Positions 11,480 to 21,644 of a DNA stretch of 64,000 nt are shown here, in pieces (within the stretch, counting starts at the first letter, position 1; each line of letters opens with the position of its first letter). Both the position numbers and the translations under genes were made by a program. The notes beneath the pieces were generated by a model. That model saw only the letters and a list, made by a program, of their open reading frames with translations. It did no database searches and had not been told where the DNA came from. Source of the DNA: Loripinus fragilis (Eukaryota > Mollusca > Bivalvia > Lucinida > Lucinidae); NCBI GenBank assembly GCA_964019695.1, contig OZ026524.1, positions 22,527,656 through 22,591,655 on the forward strand, written 5' to 3'.

Positions 11480-12179
11480 TAGGGCTGTGACGATATATCG
11501 ATATGTATCGATACAGACTTGGCCGATACCGTATCGATACGCTTGGGTGCCGTATCGCGATACTTTCAGATATTTACTAGTAAAAAATTTGGTAATTTCT
11601 AACCTCAAAATATATATTCAGGTACATTCTATTCTTACAGTGTAAATGTTCGCTACTTAAAACAAGATCAAATGGACAAATAGTCAAAAGTAATGATAGA
11701 TAAAAAAAAATCTATTGTGCTCTCATAGCGCAACCACATGACAATTACTTGCTGTTATTCAAATGCCTGTATAGAATTTTTTTTAAATTTAGGTTTGGTA
11801 CTTTCACAAAATAGGGATAACTTTTAAGGTTTAGCAGAGCTGCATGGTACACAGGACCTGCAAAAAGAGTGACAAAAATATTTGTCTTATTGAATAATTG
11901 GCAAATGGGATAGAAAAAAGTGCAAACATTTTTTATCAATATACTACAGAAATAGTGCTTCAAAGTGTTGGTGTATCAGTGTCGATATATCCTGATACGT
12001 ATCGTATTGCATGTATCGCAAATGGGATAGAAAAAAGTGCAAACATTTTTTATCAATATACTACAGAAATAGTGCTTCAAAGTGTTGGTGTATCAGTGTC
12101 GATATATCCTGATACGTATCGTATTGCATGTATCGCGATACGTATCGTATCGGATGACAGCTGTATCGTCCCAGCCCTA
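11480..12179. mobile_element. Non-autonomous hAT-like DNA transposon
   Basis: Terminal inverted repeats are TAGGGCTGTGACGATA on the left and the complement of TAGGGCTGGGACGATA on the right. The flanking 8-mers ATACAACT (11472-11479) and ATGCAACT (12180-12187) form an 8-bp duplication with one change, the size typical of hAT transposons. Sub-terminal parts are rich in GTATCGATAC and GTATCGCGATAC palindromes. No transposase is encoded. The element sits inside the family F array. Confidence 0.85.
11901..12134 (+). repeat. Perfect-looking 117-bp tandem duplication inside the hAT-like element
   Basis: The segment starting GCAAATGGGATAGAAAAAAG at 11901 is repeated from 12018 with no difference that I can see. 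The unit is 117 bp, a multiple of three, so an open frame crosses both copies, but the translation is not protein-like. The identity contrasts with the decayed surroundings and suggests a recent duplication or an assembly effect. Confidence 0.85.
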
Positions 12180-12201
12180 ATGCAACTACAGAGGGCAGTC
12201 T

Positions 12202-12495
12202 ATCCGGCAGCGTAGCCCAGTTGATAACGTGCTTGCAGGGGTCATGAGTTAGATCCTGGTCCGGTCCCATACTTTTGTGGAGATTGTCCTGAAACAATTT
12301 CTGCTGTCATTCCTCCTTCCGCTGAATCATTTAAGACGGGTTGTGGTCAGCTACAAGCGAAAGTATGTGCACGAAGTACTGGTTAACCGCTTGTTCAAGC
12401 CTGCCCAGGAAAAAGTGTGCATGGTTAGGTGAACTGACCATCCCACAATGACCATAGCTGTTGACTGGGACAAAAGCAACAATACAAACAAACAA
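12202..12495 (+). mobile_element. tRNA-derived SINE (family S1), second copy
   Basis: It is the same family as 3937-4266 in the opposite orientation: tRNA-like head with GCGTAGCCCAG, a body with CTTTTGTGGAGATTG and CCAGGAAAAAGTGTGCA, and a tail ACAAACAAACA. The flanks ACAGAGGGCAGTCT (12188-12201) and ACAGAAGGCAGTCT (12496-12509) are the target duplication with one change. The target is again a family F unit. Confidence 0.88.
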
Positions 12496-12667
12496 ACAGA
12501 AGGCAGTCTGCTGAGATGTGACATGATACATGGCTTCGCAGTCATGAATATCTACACTCCTTGTGAAGACCACATTTATGAAATTGAGCTACCCAAAGAA
12601 ATTGACATCAAAAGTCCATAGTGTATAACAACCCATACTGTACTCACTCAGGATATTTCAGTGACTA

Positions 12668-12772
<105 letters not shown>

Positions 12773-13500
12773 TGTGCACTGCGACAAACATATCTGTACT
12801 GAAATGGTCTTTTAAAATTGTTGTTGCTTAACTGTTGACATTTAGTGTCTATATACGAATTCACCAAATACAAACGTGACTGCAAAGATCGATATTTCTA
12901 AGCGTTTGACATAATAATTTGGGAGCTAAAGACCTGTATTTTCTTGTCTTTCATCGTGTTATGATTGTTGCAGTCTAATGCAAACTACTATTTTGCCATT
13001 TTTTGAAGGTTATCATGAGGGAAACACAAAAATCAAAATATCGAAAAAACATGTGGTTTTCATATTCGGTACACTAAGTCCTTGACAACCACTGCTAACT
13101 GGAAGTGTGGTCCCGAGAATTGTTTAAATGGATACATAGGAAAGCTCCTGTTTTAAGGATTCAGTAGTTTGCTTTAATCAAAAATAAAAAGTTATCAATG
13201 TGAAATTCTGTATCAGGCCTTGTGGCACTATCTTCAATGTAAACGTCTCACGATGTAGGTTGAGTGACTAAAATGTAAAGTTTCCACAAATGTAATTAAC
13301 ATTAAACATCAAGCTTACTGATTTTGAATCTTTGAAATCATTTTAGTGTAGATCTATCTGTCAAAAGATGAAAATTAAAGAAGTGGACATTTTAAGTTAT
13401 TTTAATTAATTAAATGCCTAATCTAATTTAAGCTTTTTGCTAAGCTTCCAAAGTGCCACTATAATCCATAGTTCTTATAATTTTAAATGGTAAATTTGGT
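12773..13500. other. Unassigned non-coding stretch
   Basis: AT-rich with no exon or element recognised. Confidence 0.4.
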
Positions 13501-13504
13501 ATGA

Positions 13505-13682
13505 TTTTTCTCACCAATATTAAGCATGTGTCTTCTTAGTTGCTCAAAAGAACCGTCTCAATGAGATGGTTCTTTTTTGTACCCAGAACATATTTTTTTT
13601 CTCACCAATATTAAACATGTGTTTGGGTGCTCGAAAGGACCGCCTTATTGAGACGGTTCTTTTGAGTACCCACAACATATGT
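13505..13682 (+). repeat. Two tandem ~88-bp units, each forming a hairpin
   Basis: Each unit has TTTCTCACCAATATTAA.CATGTG, then AACCGTCTCAATGAGA.GGTTCTTTT or its variant, then GTACCCA.AACATAT. Inside each, GAACCGTCTCA and TGAGACGGTTC-like halves pair. A lone diverged copy lies near 1525-1570. Confidence 0.7.
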
Positions 13683-13814
13683 TTTGGATGAGAATTAAAT
13701 GGAGAAAATGGTTTTCCAACGAACGCTCTTATCTGGAAGGCTGAATAAATTATAGCTGTATTATATACAGCTGATAAGGTCTGCTCTCCATTGATCAACC
13801 TCATCTTTTGGTCT

Positions 13815-14345
13815 ATCTGCGCCCTATCTACACTGTAGTCATACCACTATGGGAATTTGGGTCTCGTCACTTATTCCGGTGTTAGGGTAACTTTCTCATC
13901 ATGTTCAATATCTTCATTTAATGACAGATAAACGCCCATAAATGCTGGGGTTCCAGATGATTTTTGTTCATCAAAATCACATTGTATTTTTTAGCTTTAC
14001 AATTATATGAAAACTTTAACGGTCGATGTCTAGGCATGAAATAACTAATTACGGTTTCGTCATAGTGGACAATTAATCAATGACAAAACCGTACAATTAT
14101 GACTAAACCGTAATTGACATTTTTTCAATATAACTGTAAAAACACACATTTAAAATCTGATTTTATCTCCGTTTGACAAAACAACACAGAGGTTGTTAAC
14201 TAAACGATGCAATCTCGAAGCAAACATATTGAAAAGTTCTCATTTTTGTCAGCCTTTATTTGAAGGTAATTTTACTATAACACCGGAGTGGGTGACGAGA
14301 CCCAAATTGCCGTGGTGGATTGACTACAGTGATCTAGGTTTCGTC
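13815..14345. mobile_element. MITE with ~65-bp terminal inverted repeats
   Basis: The left end carries CACTGTAGTCATACCAC and AATTTGGGTCTCGTCAC...CCGGTGTTA. The right end is its reverse complement across 14262-14330. The interior holds a second inverted motif, ACGGTTTCGTCAT and ATGACTAAACCGT, near 14031-14115. No transposase; target duplication not clear. Confidence 0.78.
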
Positions 14346-14349
14346 TTTC

Positions 14350-15110
14350 GCCTAAGAGCCTTGAAACCATGCAGCTATCATGGCGATCAGGGTCTCTTGA
14401 GCCCCTTTTATCCCACCTTAGTTTCGTCAATTCCTTCCCCTTGATAGATCGCAAAGAAGGATCTCTTATTTATATGCTCATAATATATATTTTAACAATA
14501 GAAAAATTATCAGTTTTATAAAAAAAAATATCTTTATAAGATTTTATCCTACATATGATCTTAACTTATAAATATCTGTGCTATAGCAATGTAAATTTCT
14601 GTGATATTAACCCAAATTTCTTGTGATTTGTTATATGTTTATCCTTGTACAGTCTTTCACTTTGTTTGTCAGTAAAATAGCCTTGATGGCTAATGTTTGA
14701 TATGTTAAAATTGAATGCTGACTTTAAATAAAGTTTCTTGTATCTTGGTAGAAACTTTCTTTTCGAATTTAAATCTTGACAGGACAGAGGCCTTGAGTGC
14801 CTCACCCTTTACAACAGACACTTAGCGGAAACGACTGGCAGAATGAATAAAGCCAATGGACTGAGTACGAACTGCTTTGGGGACGAAACGCAACAATTTT
14901 TTCGCTTCAACAGACGAATTAGGAATGAAACAACGCGATCTGTATGATTTCTTACCTCCAAAACATTCTTTCTCTCTTTTTCTGCCATTGAATACAGATG
15001 ACTAGTTATTTAAACAAAAAAACAAAAAACATTTTCTGTGGCACATTTGTTCGTACACACATTTTGCTTTAGTCTCCGGCTTAACCAAGTATCGGCTTTC
15101 ACTAAAAGTA
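14350..15110. other. Unassigned non-coding stretch
   Basis: AT-rich, with an AATAAAG near 14728 that could be a polyadenylation-like signal of an old retroelement tail. No exon supported. Confidence 0.4.
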
Positions 15111-15112
15111 AC

Positions 15113-15350
15113 AAAGAGGGGAAAGATCAGGAATCGATACACAATCAAGCATCCACACCTGACCCAGGATACCAATGGGAGAGTGACAAATTCACAATTA
15201 ACATCACAAACGAGAGCCAAGAGGTCCCACAAGGCATCAATAAACAGAGGTGCACAAACGCATAACAAATACAAGACAGAAATAACATAAATGATCCACA
15301 AAAAGAAGCACCGCCTTAGAACGGACAGTTAGATTTTTTAATTGGAGGGC
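15113..15350 (-). mobile_element. 3'-end fragment of retroelement family R1
   Basis: Close match to 944-1195 and 25985-26260, with the shared GACCCAGGATACCAATGGGA and the end block CCGCCTTAGAACGGACAGT. Read on the minus strand as the 3' end of a truncated copy. No coding sequence remains. Confidence 0.72.
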
Positions 15351-15462
15351 TTAAATAAAATCTCTTTACAGAATGTGAGTAAGAGCAAAATAAACATTAT
15401 ATAAAATTGTTCCGTGTCCGGATCCAGTAAGATCTAGAGTTTAATTGATTTAAGTCAGGAAG

Positions 15463-15505
15463 TATGTATGTATGTGTGTGTGTGTGTGGGGGGGGGTATG
15501 TATGA
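15463..15505 (+). repeat. Compound simple repeat (ATGT)n(GT)n(G)n
   Basis: Short units ATGT, then GT, then a run of eight or more G lie just upstream of the LINE remnant. The run may mark the breakpoint where the LINE was truncated. Confidence 0.9.
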
Positions 15506-16105
15506 CCGATCCTGTTCCTTACTTTTATAAATGACCTGCCCGATAACATAAGGTCTTTAATCTGTGGCCAATCATTGGCAAATGAAGTTCAATGTGGCCA
15601 AATGTCACTCCATGAGAGTGACTCGGTCATAGAGTGACTCGGCATCAGCATTACAAACAAATTATCTTTGATTATTCCCTTCACAAGAAAACTTTGGAAA
15701 AGTTCAGTCAGCAAAATACCTTGGTATAACCATCTCTGATAATATGGATTGGGGTCAACACATTTCAGACATTTCTTCCAAAGCAACTAAGACACTCAGT
15801 TTCCTTCGCAGGAATTTGGCTTTTGCAACTACAAGTACTAATAAGTTGCATACAAAAATTTGGTTAGGCATAAACTAGAGTATGCAGCACCTTTTTGGAG
15901 CCCTTACTCAAAACCTCAGATTAATCAGGTAGAGAAAGTTCAGAGGACAGCAGCCCGCTGGACCTGCCGGAGATGGTGAAACACAGGTGCCCTGAAGAAC
16001 TTTTTTTTGCGGACTATTCCACAGTGGAATAGTTTTTCTTCTTCGTTGGTCAATTCCCAGACCACTGAGGAGTTTAGGGCACTCCTAAATTATTAAAAAG
16101 CACAG
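15506..16105 (+). pseudogene. LINE reverse transcriptase, C-terminal remnant
   Basis: Pieces in shifting frames match the end of a non-LTR retrotransposon ORF2. They are PILFLTFINDLPDNI (RT, before the palm) at about 15511-15555; FNVAKCHSMRV; KYLGITISDNMDWGQHISDI; SSKATKTLSFLRRNLAFA; LEYAAPFWSPYS..Q; QVEKVQRTAARWTCR; and the closing TIPQWNSFSSSLVNSQTTEEF. This order (end of RT, then the connection with the LEYAAP..W and RRAARW-type motifs) is typical of Jockey/CR1-like elements. Several frameshifts and a duplicated stretch near 15611-15645 destroy the frame. The endonuclease and most of the RT are absent, so the copy is 5' truncated. Confidence 0.88.
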
Positions 16106-16109
16106 CCAA

Positions 16110-16916
16110 CAGATTCTATTTTCTTTTTTCTCAAAATTCTAAAATTTGCGTAATGATCAGTATCGATTGAACAAGTGTCTAAAGAAAAAAGAAGGGGGTT
16201 GGGGGGCGGTCAGGTGGTAGAAGGTGGTGATTTTTTAGTTCCAAACAAGAAGGTGGAGCACTGCCTAAATGGGTGTAAGTATTTGTATAACTTGATTTAT
16301 TGTGGAGTACTCAAAAGTGTCCAGTTTTACTTGTGTTTGGTGGTTGTTCTGGCATATGCCGAGTACTAATCCAGTCGACCCAGTACACTGTACTATTGCC
16401 AGTAATTAAGTCATAAGCATAGCACCTCTCCGACCTTTTATCCGCTAATGTTGTCTGCTGATAAACAAAATATTAAGCAAACAGTTTGGACCCAGATCAG
16501 GTCTAACACATTGTTGGGCCTGATCTGGATTCAAACAGTTATTGCTTAAAGGAGGCACAGCTTGTTTGACTGTGCATGTCAAAACAAATCTACTAATTAT
16601 TCCTTAAGACAAAGTCGGAATCCAACTGTTTGTCATTCTGTTGGTATTACTGAATTTGTTTTGAAGAAGTAAAATCATGAAGAATCAGCAGACAACACAA
16701 ATGCTAAAATCATATTACCTCTCAACTAATTAACAACTGTTTTATTTTTATTAGCTGATATTAATAATATTAGTTTTATTACTATGCCCAAGCAAATTCA
16801 GAAAAAACACCACAATATCAAACAACTTGGATCCTTATCCTGTAATCTGTACCTGAAATGTAGGGCCTGATCTGGATCTAAACTCTTTGCAAAGTGAACA
16901 AAGAGATGGAACAAGC
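16110..16916. other. Unassigned stretch with an inverted GATCAGG motif
   Basis: At 16478-16540 ACAGTTTGGACCCAGATCAGG and, 18 bases on, its complement CCTGATCTGGATTCAAACAG form a hairpin. The same motif is scattered elsewhere, for example 6405-6430 and 16862-16885. No exon supported. Confidence 0.5.
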
Positions 16917-16925
16917 AGGTGGCCC

Positions 16926-17293
16926 CCAGGGGGGTACTCTAATTTTTTCCGTATACGTACGCTCGGACCCAGCATCTACTGTTCACCCCCCAAAAAATGT
17001 CAGGAATTTCAAACACCCCAAAAAAATATTTGAAATTATAGCAATCCCCAAAAATATCCCAATTCTGTACCTTGACCTTAAAAAAGACCCTAAATTGCAT
17101 AGAAATGACCCTCAAACTAGCCCAATTTTGTGATGACCCCCAAAAAATATCCACAAAATCTTAATACCCCAAAAAAATATTCATTTTTCTGAAAACCCCA
17201 AAAAATATGGAAATTCAGAATTTTGAGCCCCCCAAAAAAATGGACCGAGCCTACGTATGTGTGAAAATTTCAGAGTACCCCCCCCCCCCTGGG
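16926..17293. mobile_element. MITE family G, copy 2, with perfect 9-bp duplication
   Basis: Terminal inverted repeats of ~45 bp begin CCAGGGGGGTACTCT and end as its complement; the right end has a longer C-run. The perfect direct repeat AGGTGGCCC lies at 16917-16925 and 17294-17302. The interior repeats CCCCAAAAAATAT phrases. No coding capacity. Copy 1 is at 7665-8045. Confidence 0.88.
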
Positions 17294-17524
17294 AGGTGGC
17301 CCTAACAGGTGCAACTTTACTGTGAATACAGGTATATGGGCAGCATAATGTGAAAAACTGTCTTTGGGTTTGTGACCAAGTAAATCTAAAATACAGTTTA
17401 CCCGCTTGCTTCATCACAACATGCAGCAACTGAGCTGGATCCATACCATATACAATATAAATGTGAATAAATGCAGAAAAAATACTTTGCCATTGAATAA
17501 GATCCTCTAAGGATGAATACTGTG

Positions 17525-17990
17525 CAGAAAAAAATCCCCATGGGGAATAATCCCTGCGGGGAAAAATTCCTGCGGGGAAATATCCCCGCGGGGATTTTTC
17601 CCCATGGGGAAAATCAAAATGTTAATATATACTTGAAACATACTCAAATGTGTCATACAGATTGCAAGAGTGAACCTAAGCTTGATTTTAGACCCTTAAA
17701 CAGATGTTTTAAAAAATCCCCGCGGGGATTTTTTCTCCAAAAATCCCTGCGGGGAAAAATTCCCGCGGGGAAAAATGAAAAATTGTTATTACTGGTGGAC
17801 ATTCATTTTTACTCACCATAAACGTGAGATCTTGTCATATTTGAATAAAAAACTGAGTTTTATAATTTTCGAAAATCCCCGCGGGGAAATTTTCCGCACG
17901 GGGAAAAAATCCCCGCGGGGATGGTGAAAAATCCCCGCGGGGAAATATTTTCCCCGCGGGGATTTGGAAATCCCCGCGGGGATTTTGACC
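17525..17990. repeat. Cluster of CCCCGCGGGG palindromes
   Basis: About 14 sites of the form AAAATCCCCGCGGGGATTTT or one-base variants (CCCCATGGGG, CCCTGCGGGG) lie in two groups, near 17533-17612 and 17715-17985, separated by ordinary AT-rich DNA. Spacing is irregular, from 10 to 40 bases. Each is a perfect 10-bp palindrome that also contains the CGCG tetramer and SacII-type CCGCGG, and most are flanked by A/T runs that extend the symmetry. It lies just downstream (minus-strand sense) of the broken LINE ORF1. Function unknown; it could be a MITE interior, a protein-binding array or a repeat-expansion product. Confidence 0.85.
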
Positions 17991-18085
17991 TTTGTCGTGG
18001 AATATTTTCTAGGTCATTACAGATTTTAAGCCAAAAACCTATAGAATTTCCTCAGTAGGGTCTATTCTACTGAAATTAAGTCACT

Positions 18086-19735
18086 TTAGCTTTCTATGTC
18101 AACTAAAAGTACTAGGTCATTTTGCCAAAAACTGGTTTGGCAAAAAAATTCCGGTGGCAGTTGTTTACTCTCAGAGTCATCGATTACTTTCTCTGCTTCA
18201 GCAAATGTATAGGATATATGCTTTTCTATGTTAATGTTAGAGCTTAGCCTTTCTGGGTCGATTTCCTTAATGTTGGAAGTTCCAATTAAAATGACGGTTG
18301 TCTCCTGTTTCTTTTCTTTACCAGATATAGACTGGTCATTCTCATCTTTACTTATGCCAGCGATATGAACCTTTAGTGACAATATTTCATCTTTTGCCTC
18401 ATTCAGAGCTCTCTCACTCCCTAACAGTTTGTCATTTAGCGATTCCTTTTCCAAGAAGAGCTTATCTATGGCAGACGATTTGAAGTCAGCATCATCCTTT
18501 AGATGACTTATCTCCTTGTCCTTCCCTTCAATAGAGATTCTTAGTGTTTCCAATTTGGACTCATACTTAGCTTTTAAGTTTTCTTCACACATCATTTTGT
18601 CATGTTTCAGATAGCTATCCTGATCCTTAAGAGCTTTATTCTCATTTTTTAGCTTATCATTTGCTGGGATTTGTGGAGACGATAATTCTGGGGAGTTTTT
18701 TTGGGGCGATTTAAGATTAGAGATTGACTGTTCATATGTCTTCCTGAGGTTCTGAATGCTGCTGTTTGTGGCAGTTATGCGACCGCTAATGTTCAGTAGT
18801 TCATCTGTAACTTTAGAGCTGTCTTTCATTACACTTTCAACGGCACTTACAAACTTTGACTCAAACTTTACTAGAACTTCTGACTGAAATGCTTTCATTT
18901 CTTTAGACACCACCGACCTAATATTACTAATCAAGGAATCATGCTACAAGTCTTGCTCGCCAAAATGTTGAGCGCTGATAGAGACAGGAAAATGTCTACC
19001 GTTGATAGGCTTTTCAGAATCGCCTAACAAATTCCTGTATTTAGGGATAACAACTGTACATTTTTCGCAAACATATTTCCTTGATTTGTGGTCCAAGTAT
19101 TTAGCAATTTCATAGTTTGGAAGCCCAGAACAGTGGTAGTGTACTTTTAATATGCAAGTATTACATTTTAGCTTATGGTCATTATAAGGGTCTGAACAAA
19201 CAATACAGTTGGCAGGGCCAGTAGATTGACCAGGTTTTATTTTCTTCTTGACTGCTGTCTCAGCACCATTGATCAAGTTAAGGGGGTCAACTGTGATATT
19301 TTAATCGCTTGAATGTTCCATATGGAATATCTGCTTCACTACCGTATCGTCAGTGTCAGTTTGGTTTGGAGGTGGGGATTGTGGTACTTCATGTTGTCGG
19401 TGATCCAGCTCGTCTCCCTGTTTTGCCAGTACGGTATTTTGCTCATCCGTCAAATCAACACAATTGAACTGGGACTGTTCGAATATGCATTCAGTGTAAT
19501 TAATGCATATTTTATCTAGAGTGTCCTCGTCACAATCATAACAGTCAGTGTCAATATTATCAGTGTCGATATTATCATCAAGATCGGCGTCGTACTCAGG
19601 ATCGTTCGATTCACTGTACATAATTTCGTGTGGTACATCATTCGACAGGGCACTTGATTTATATTGCTGGTCGGTCACCCATTCACCATTAACGAAAACT
19701 AGGATTGGGGAGAGATTCGAGAATGTTAATTAATC
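18086..19735 (-). pseudogene. CR1-like LINE ORF1: PHD finger, coiled coil, start of SGNH esterase
   Basis: One frame on the minus strand is open from 19732 to 18089 except for two stops, TAA at 19301-19303 and TAG at 18944-18946. The first part (19678-19304) is acidic, with repeated Asp-rich phrases. The middle (19300-18947) has CIVC-x10-CNTC-x4-HYHC-x20-CEKC, the C4HC3 spacing of a PHD finger. The last part (18943-18089) is a long Lys/Glu/Ser-rich coiled coil followed by TVILIGTSNIKEIDPERLSS, like the first block of SGNH/GDSL esterases. The frame ends about 40 residues later, before the rest of that fold. PHD plus esterase is the known plan of ORF1 in CR1-like non-LTR retrotransposons. No ATG start is evident near 19678 (the first candidates are GTG). 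No ORF2 follows; the palindrome cluster lies in its place. Alternatively a domesticated host gene, but the two stops argue against it. Confidence 0.85.
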
Positions 19736-19931
19736 TACAGCTTCGTCATAGGACTGACAAACTTGAAATATTGCCCCTTTTACACCGCTCACATGTATCG
19801 AGCAGTCTGTCCAAGGCCATTCTGCATATCGCGGCCCTTTGACACTGCATAGAAGTTCGGCTTTTTGCGACCCATGTTGTTTATATAGACTAGTCACTGG
19901 TTATGTCTTTCATTCATGAATGGAAACAAAG

Positions 19932-20219
19932 ATATTCCCCGAAAAAGTCAATATTTTAACGAGGGAAAAAAGTTCCGCCATGATGGTTATACTAAACACC
20001 GAAATGATTTCATCATTTGGCGACGGTTCTATTATCACGAAACTTCGTAGATCAACTGTATATCTCTTTAAGATTGATTTATTGCGGCCAGTGGTTGTTG
20101 AAGGCATCCTTGTGTATATGTTACCAGAGGCCATGTTTAACTTCTATTATGAGGAGGCACATCGATACAGGATTAGCTACAGCAACAACACCTCTATATC
20201 AAGGCAAACTACTGGATTT
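19932..20219 (+). CDS. Discoidin/CUB protein gene, exon 1 of those seen: first part of F5/8 type C domain
   Basis: The exon encodes about 96 residues and ends in phase 0 at GGATTT|GTGAGT. The stretch YLFKIDLLRPVVVEGILVYM matches the central strand of F5/8 type C (discoidin) domains (W/YLQIDLG.P..V.GV), and RYRISYSNNT matches the following Y.+.YS.D segment. With the next exon it makes a domain of ~150 residues, the usual size. Such domains bind glycans, phospholipids or collagen outside the cell. The acceptor is taken as ACAAAG|ATATTC at 19930-19931, because the frame meets a stop at 19917-19919. An ATG at 19920 is also possible, but no signal peptide would follow. Upstream exons were not found. 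The usual N-terminal cysteine of the domain is absent. It lies about 200 bp beyond the minus-strand LINE ORF1. Confidence 0.75.
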
Positions 20220-20522
20220 GTGAGTATCAGCAACATCATGGCGACTGACTGACCAATAACAAATTGTAGTCTCATTTTCTTATAACTTAAGATATTCATT
20301 TTAAAACATTTACGCTGGAAACAGTTAGACGATTGATTGTTCGAGTTTGAAGATAATATTGCTATTTTCAGGGGTACTTGTATTAACTAGGTTATGCTAA
20401 TATTTTGGTCATTTGTTTTAAATAATCTGAATACAGGATTATACCAAGTCAGTTAAATATACTGCATACTCAGTGATATTAGTATAGTTCAGGTAAATTT
20501 AGTTTATTTTAAGGCTTTAAGT

Positions 20523-20815
20523 TTTAATTGTTGCACTTTCCATTATATTTCATAAACATACTCAATAAAACCTAGTTTGTTTTTTTCTAGTATTGTAGGT
20601 TCTCTCTATCTCTGAAGGATCCGTTTTTCAAGATTATTAAAATATTCTGGAAAAACGGATCCTGCTCTCTATTTCTGAAGGATCCGTTTTTCAAGATTAT
20701 TTAAATAATCTGGAAAACGGATCCTTCAGAAATAGAGAGAACCTACTTTATAAGAAAGTAGCAGACTCAGTTTTATTGAGTCTGTTCATGAGAACTTATG
20801 GAAAGTGCAACAATT
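20523..20815. mobile_element. Long foldback element with nested inverted repeats
   Basis: The two halves are reverse complements around a centre near 20670. The outer arms are TTGTTGCACTTTCCAT and ATGGAAAGTGCAACAA; next come ACTCAATAAAAC and GTTTTATTGAGT; then GTAGGTTCTCTCTAT and ATAGAGAGAACCTAC. An inner motif, CTGAAGGATCCGTTTTTC with its complement, occurs twice. It lies in the first intron and has no coding capacity. It could form a hairpin of more than 100 bp in RNA or single-stranded DNA. Confidence 0.85.
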
Positions 20816-21059
20816 CTCACGCCCCCTAGCACCGGCTTAAGAGGTATTCTGCTTACTCTCAGAACCGAGTATCCCTGAAGGACCAGGATATGAAAACAAT
20901 ATCAACACTATATCGATGCACGGTGAGAAGTTTTACCAACTTCACGCGGCACAACGACAGCTGTTAGCAATCAACAATGAAAAGTGACTTTATCCAGGAA
21001 ATGCCCCAATCACAGACTACTGATCATCCCACGGCACCATGTAGATGAGACACATATAT

Positions 21060-21330
21060 CAGCCAGCCACAACACAATTAAAGTAAAACAACAAGCTCTC
21101 TCTTCTTCAGCAAGAGTATTGCTAAACTGAAAAGGGTACCAAAACACACACCAAAAGGCAAGAACCAAACATAAACAAGACAAAACACAAACTGCTACAA
21201 AATGAAAGCAGCAACAAAAGTATATATGAACAACAGATTCACCGCCTTAGAACGAACAGCAATCACAGCCAAGGGGGAATGTTTTACTGGTTGAATCTTT
21301 AGTTTTAGCGGATTGCATAAACTGCCAAAA
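21060..21330 (-). mobile_element. 3'-end fragment of retroelement family R1 (variant)
   Basis: It matches the 62480-62760 part of the long copy, sharing AACTCTCTCTT.TT...AAG..GATTGCTAAAC and the end block CACCGCCTTAGAACGAACAG ... GTTTTACTGG. Read on the minus strand as a truncated insertion in intron 1. No coding sequence remains. Confidence 0.6.
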
Positions 21331-21644
21331 GTGTCTGAATGGGTGAAGGAATGGCATCCTGTCATAAAACTATGCTCCAAATATACAAATGGCAGTCTTA
21401 AACAAAGTAATATCTGCTCTGTGTGCAGCTAGCCAATTACCTGGAGAGGGGTCCACTGATGTGGAAGATACTCCTGCACCTGCACGTTAATCAAAACCTG
21501 ATGATGGTGATGATGATGAATAGGAGGCTATTGCAAATTGTCAATTATTTTCAAGTACTACAGCAAGAACGAATGTTAATGCCTAGCACATATGCAAACT
21601 AAGAAGGTTGGACAAACCTTTGCATTTGTACACTCTACTCTAAG

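Noticed and set aside
11898..12215. 105-residue frame with two identical 39-residue repeats
   Set aside because: The repeat is a 117-bp DNA duplication inside a non-autonomous hAT-like element; the frame has no domain features.
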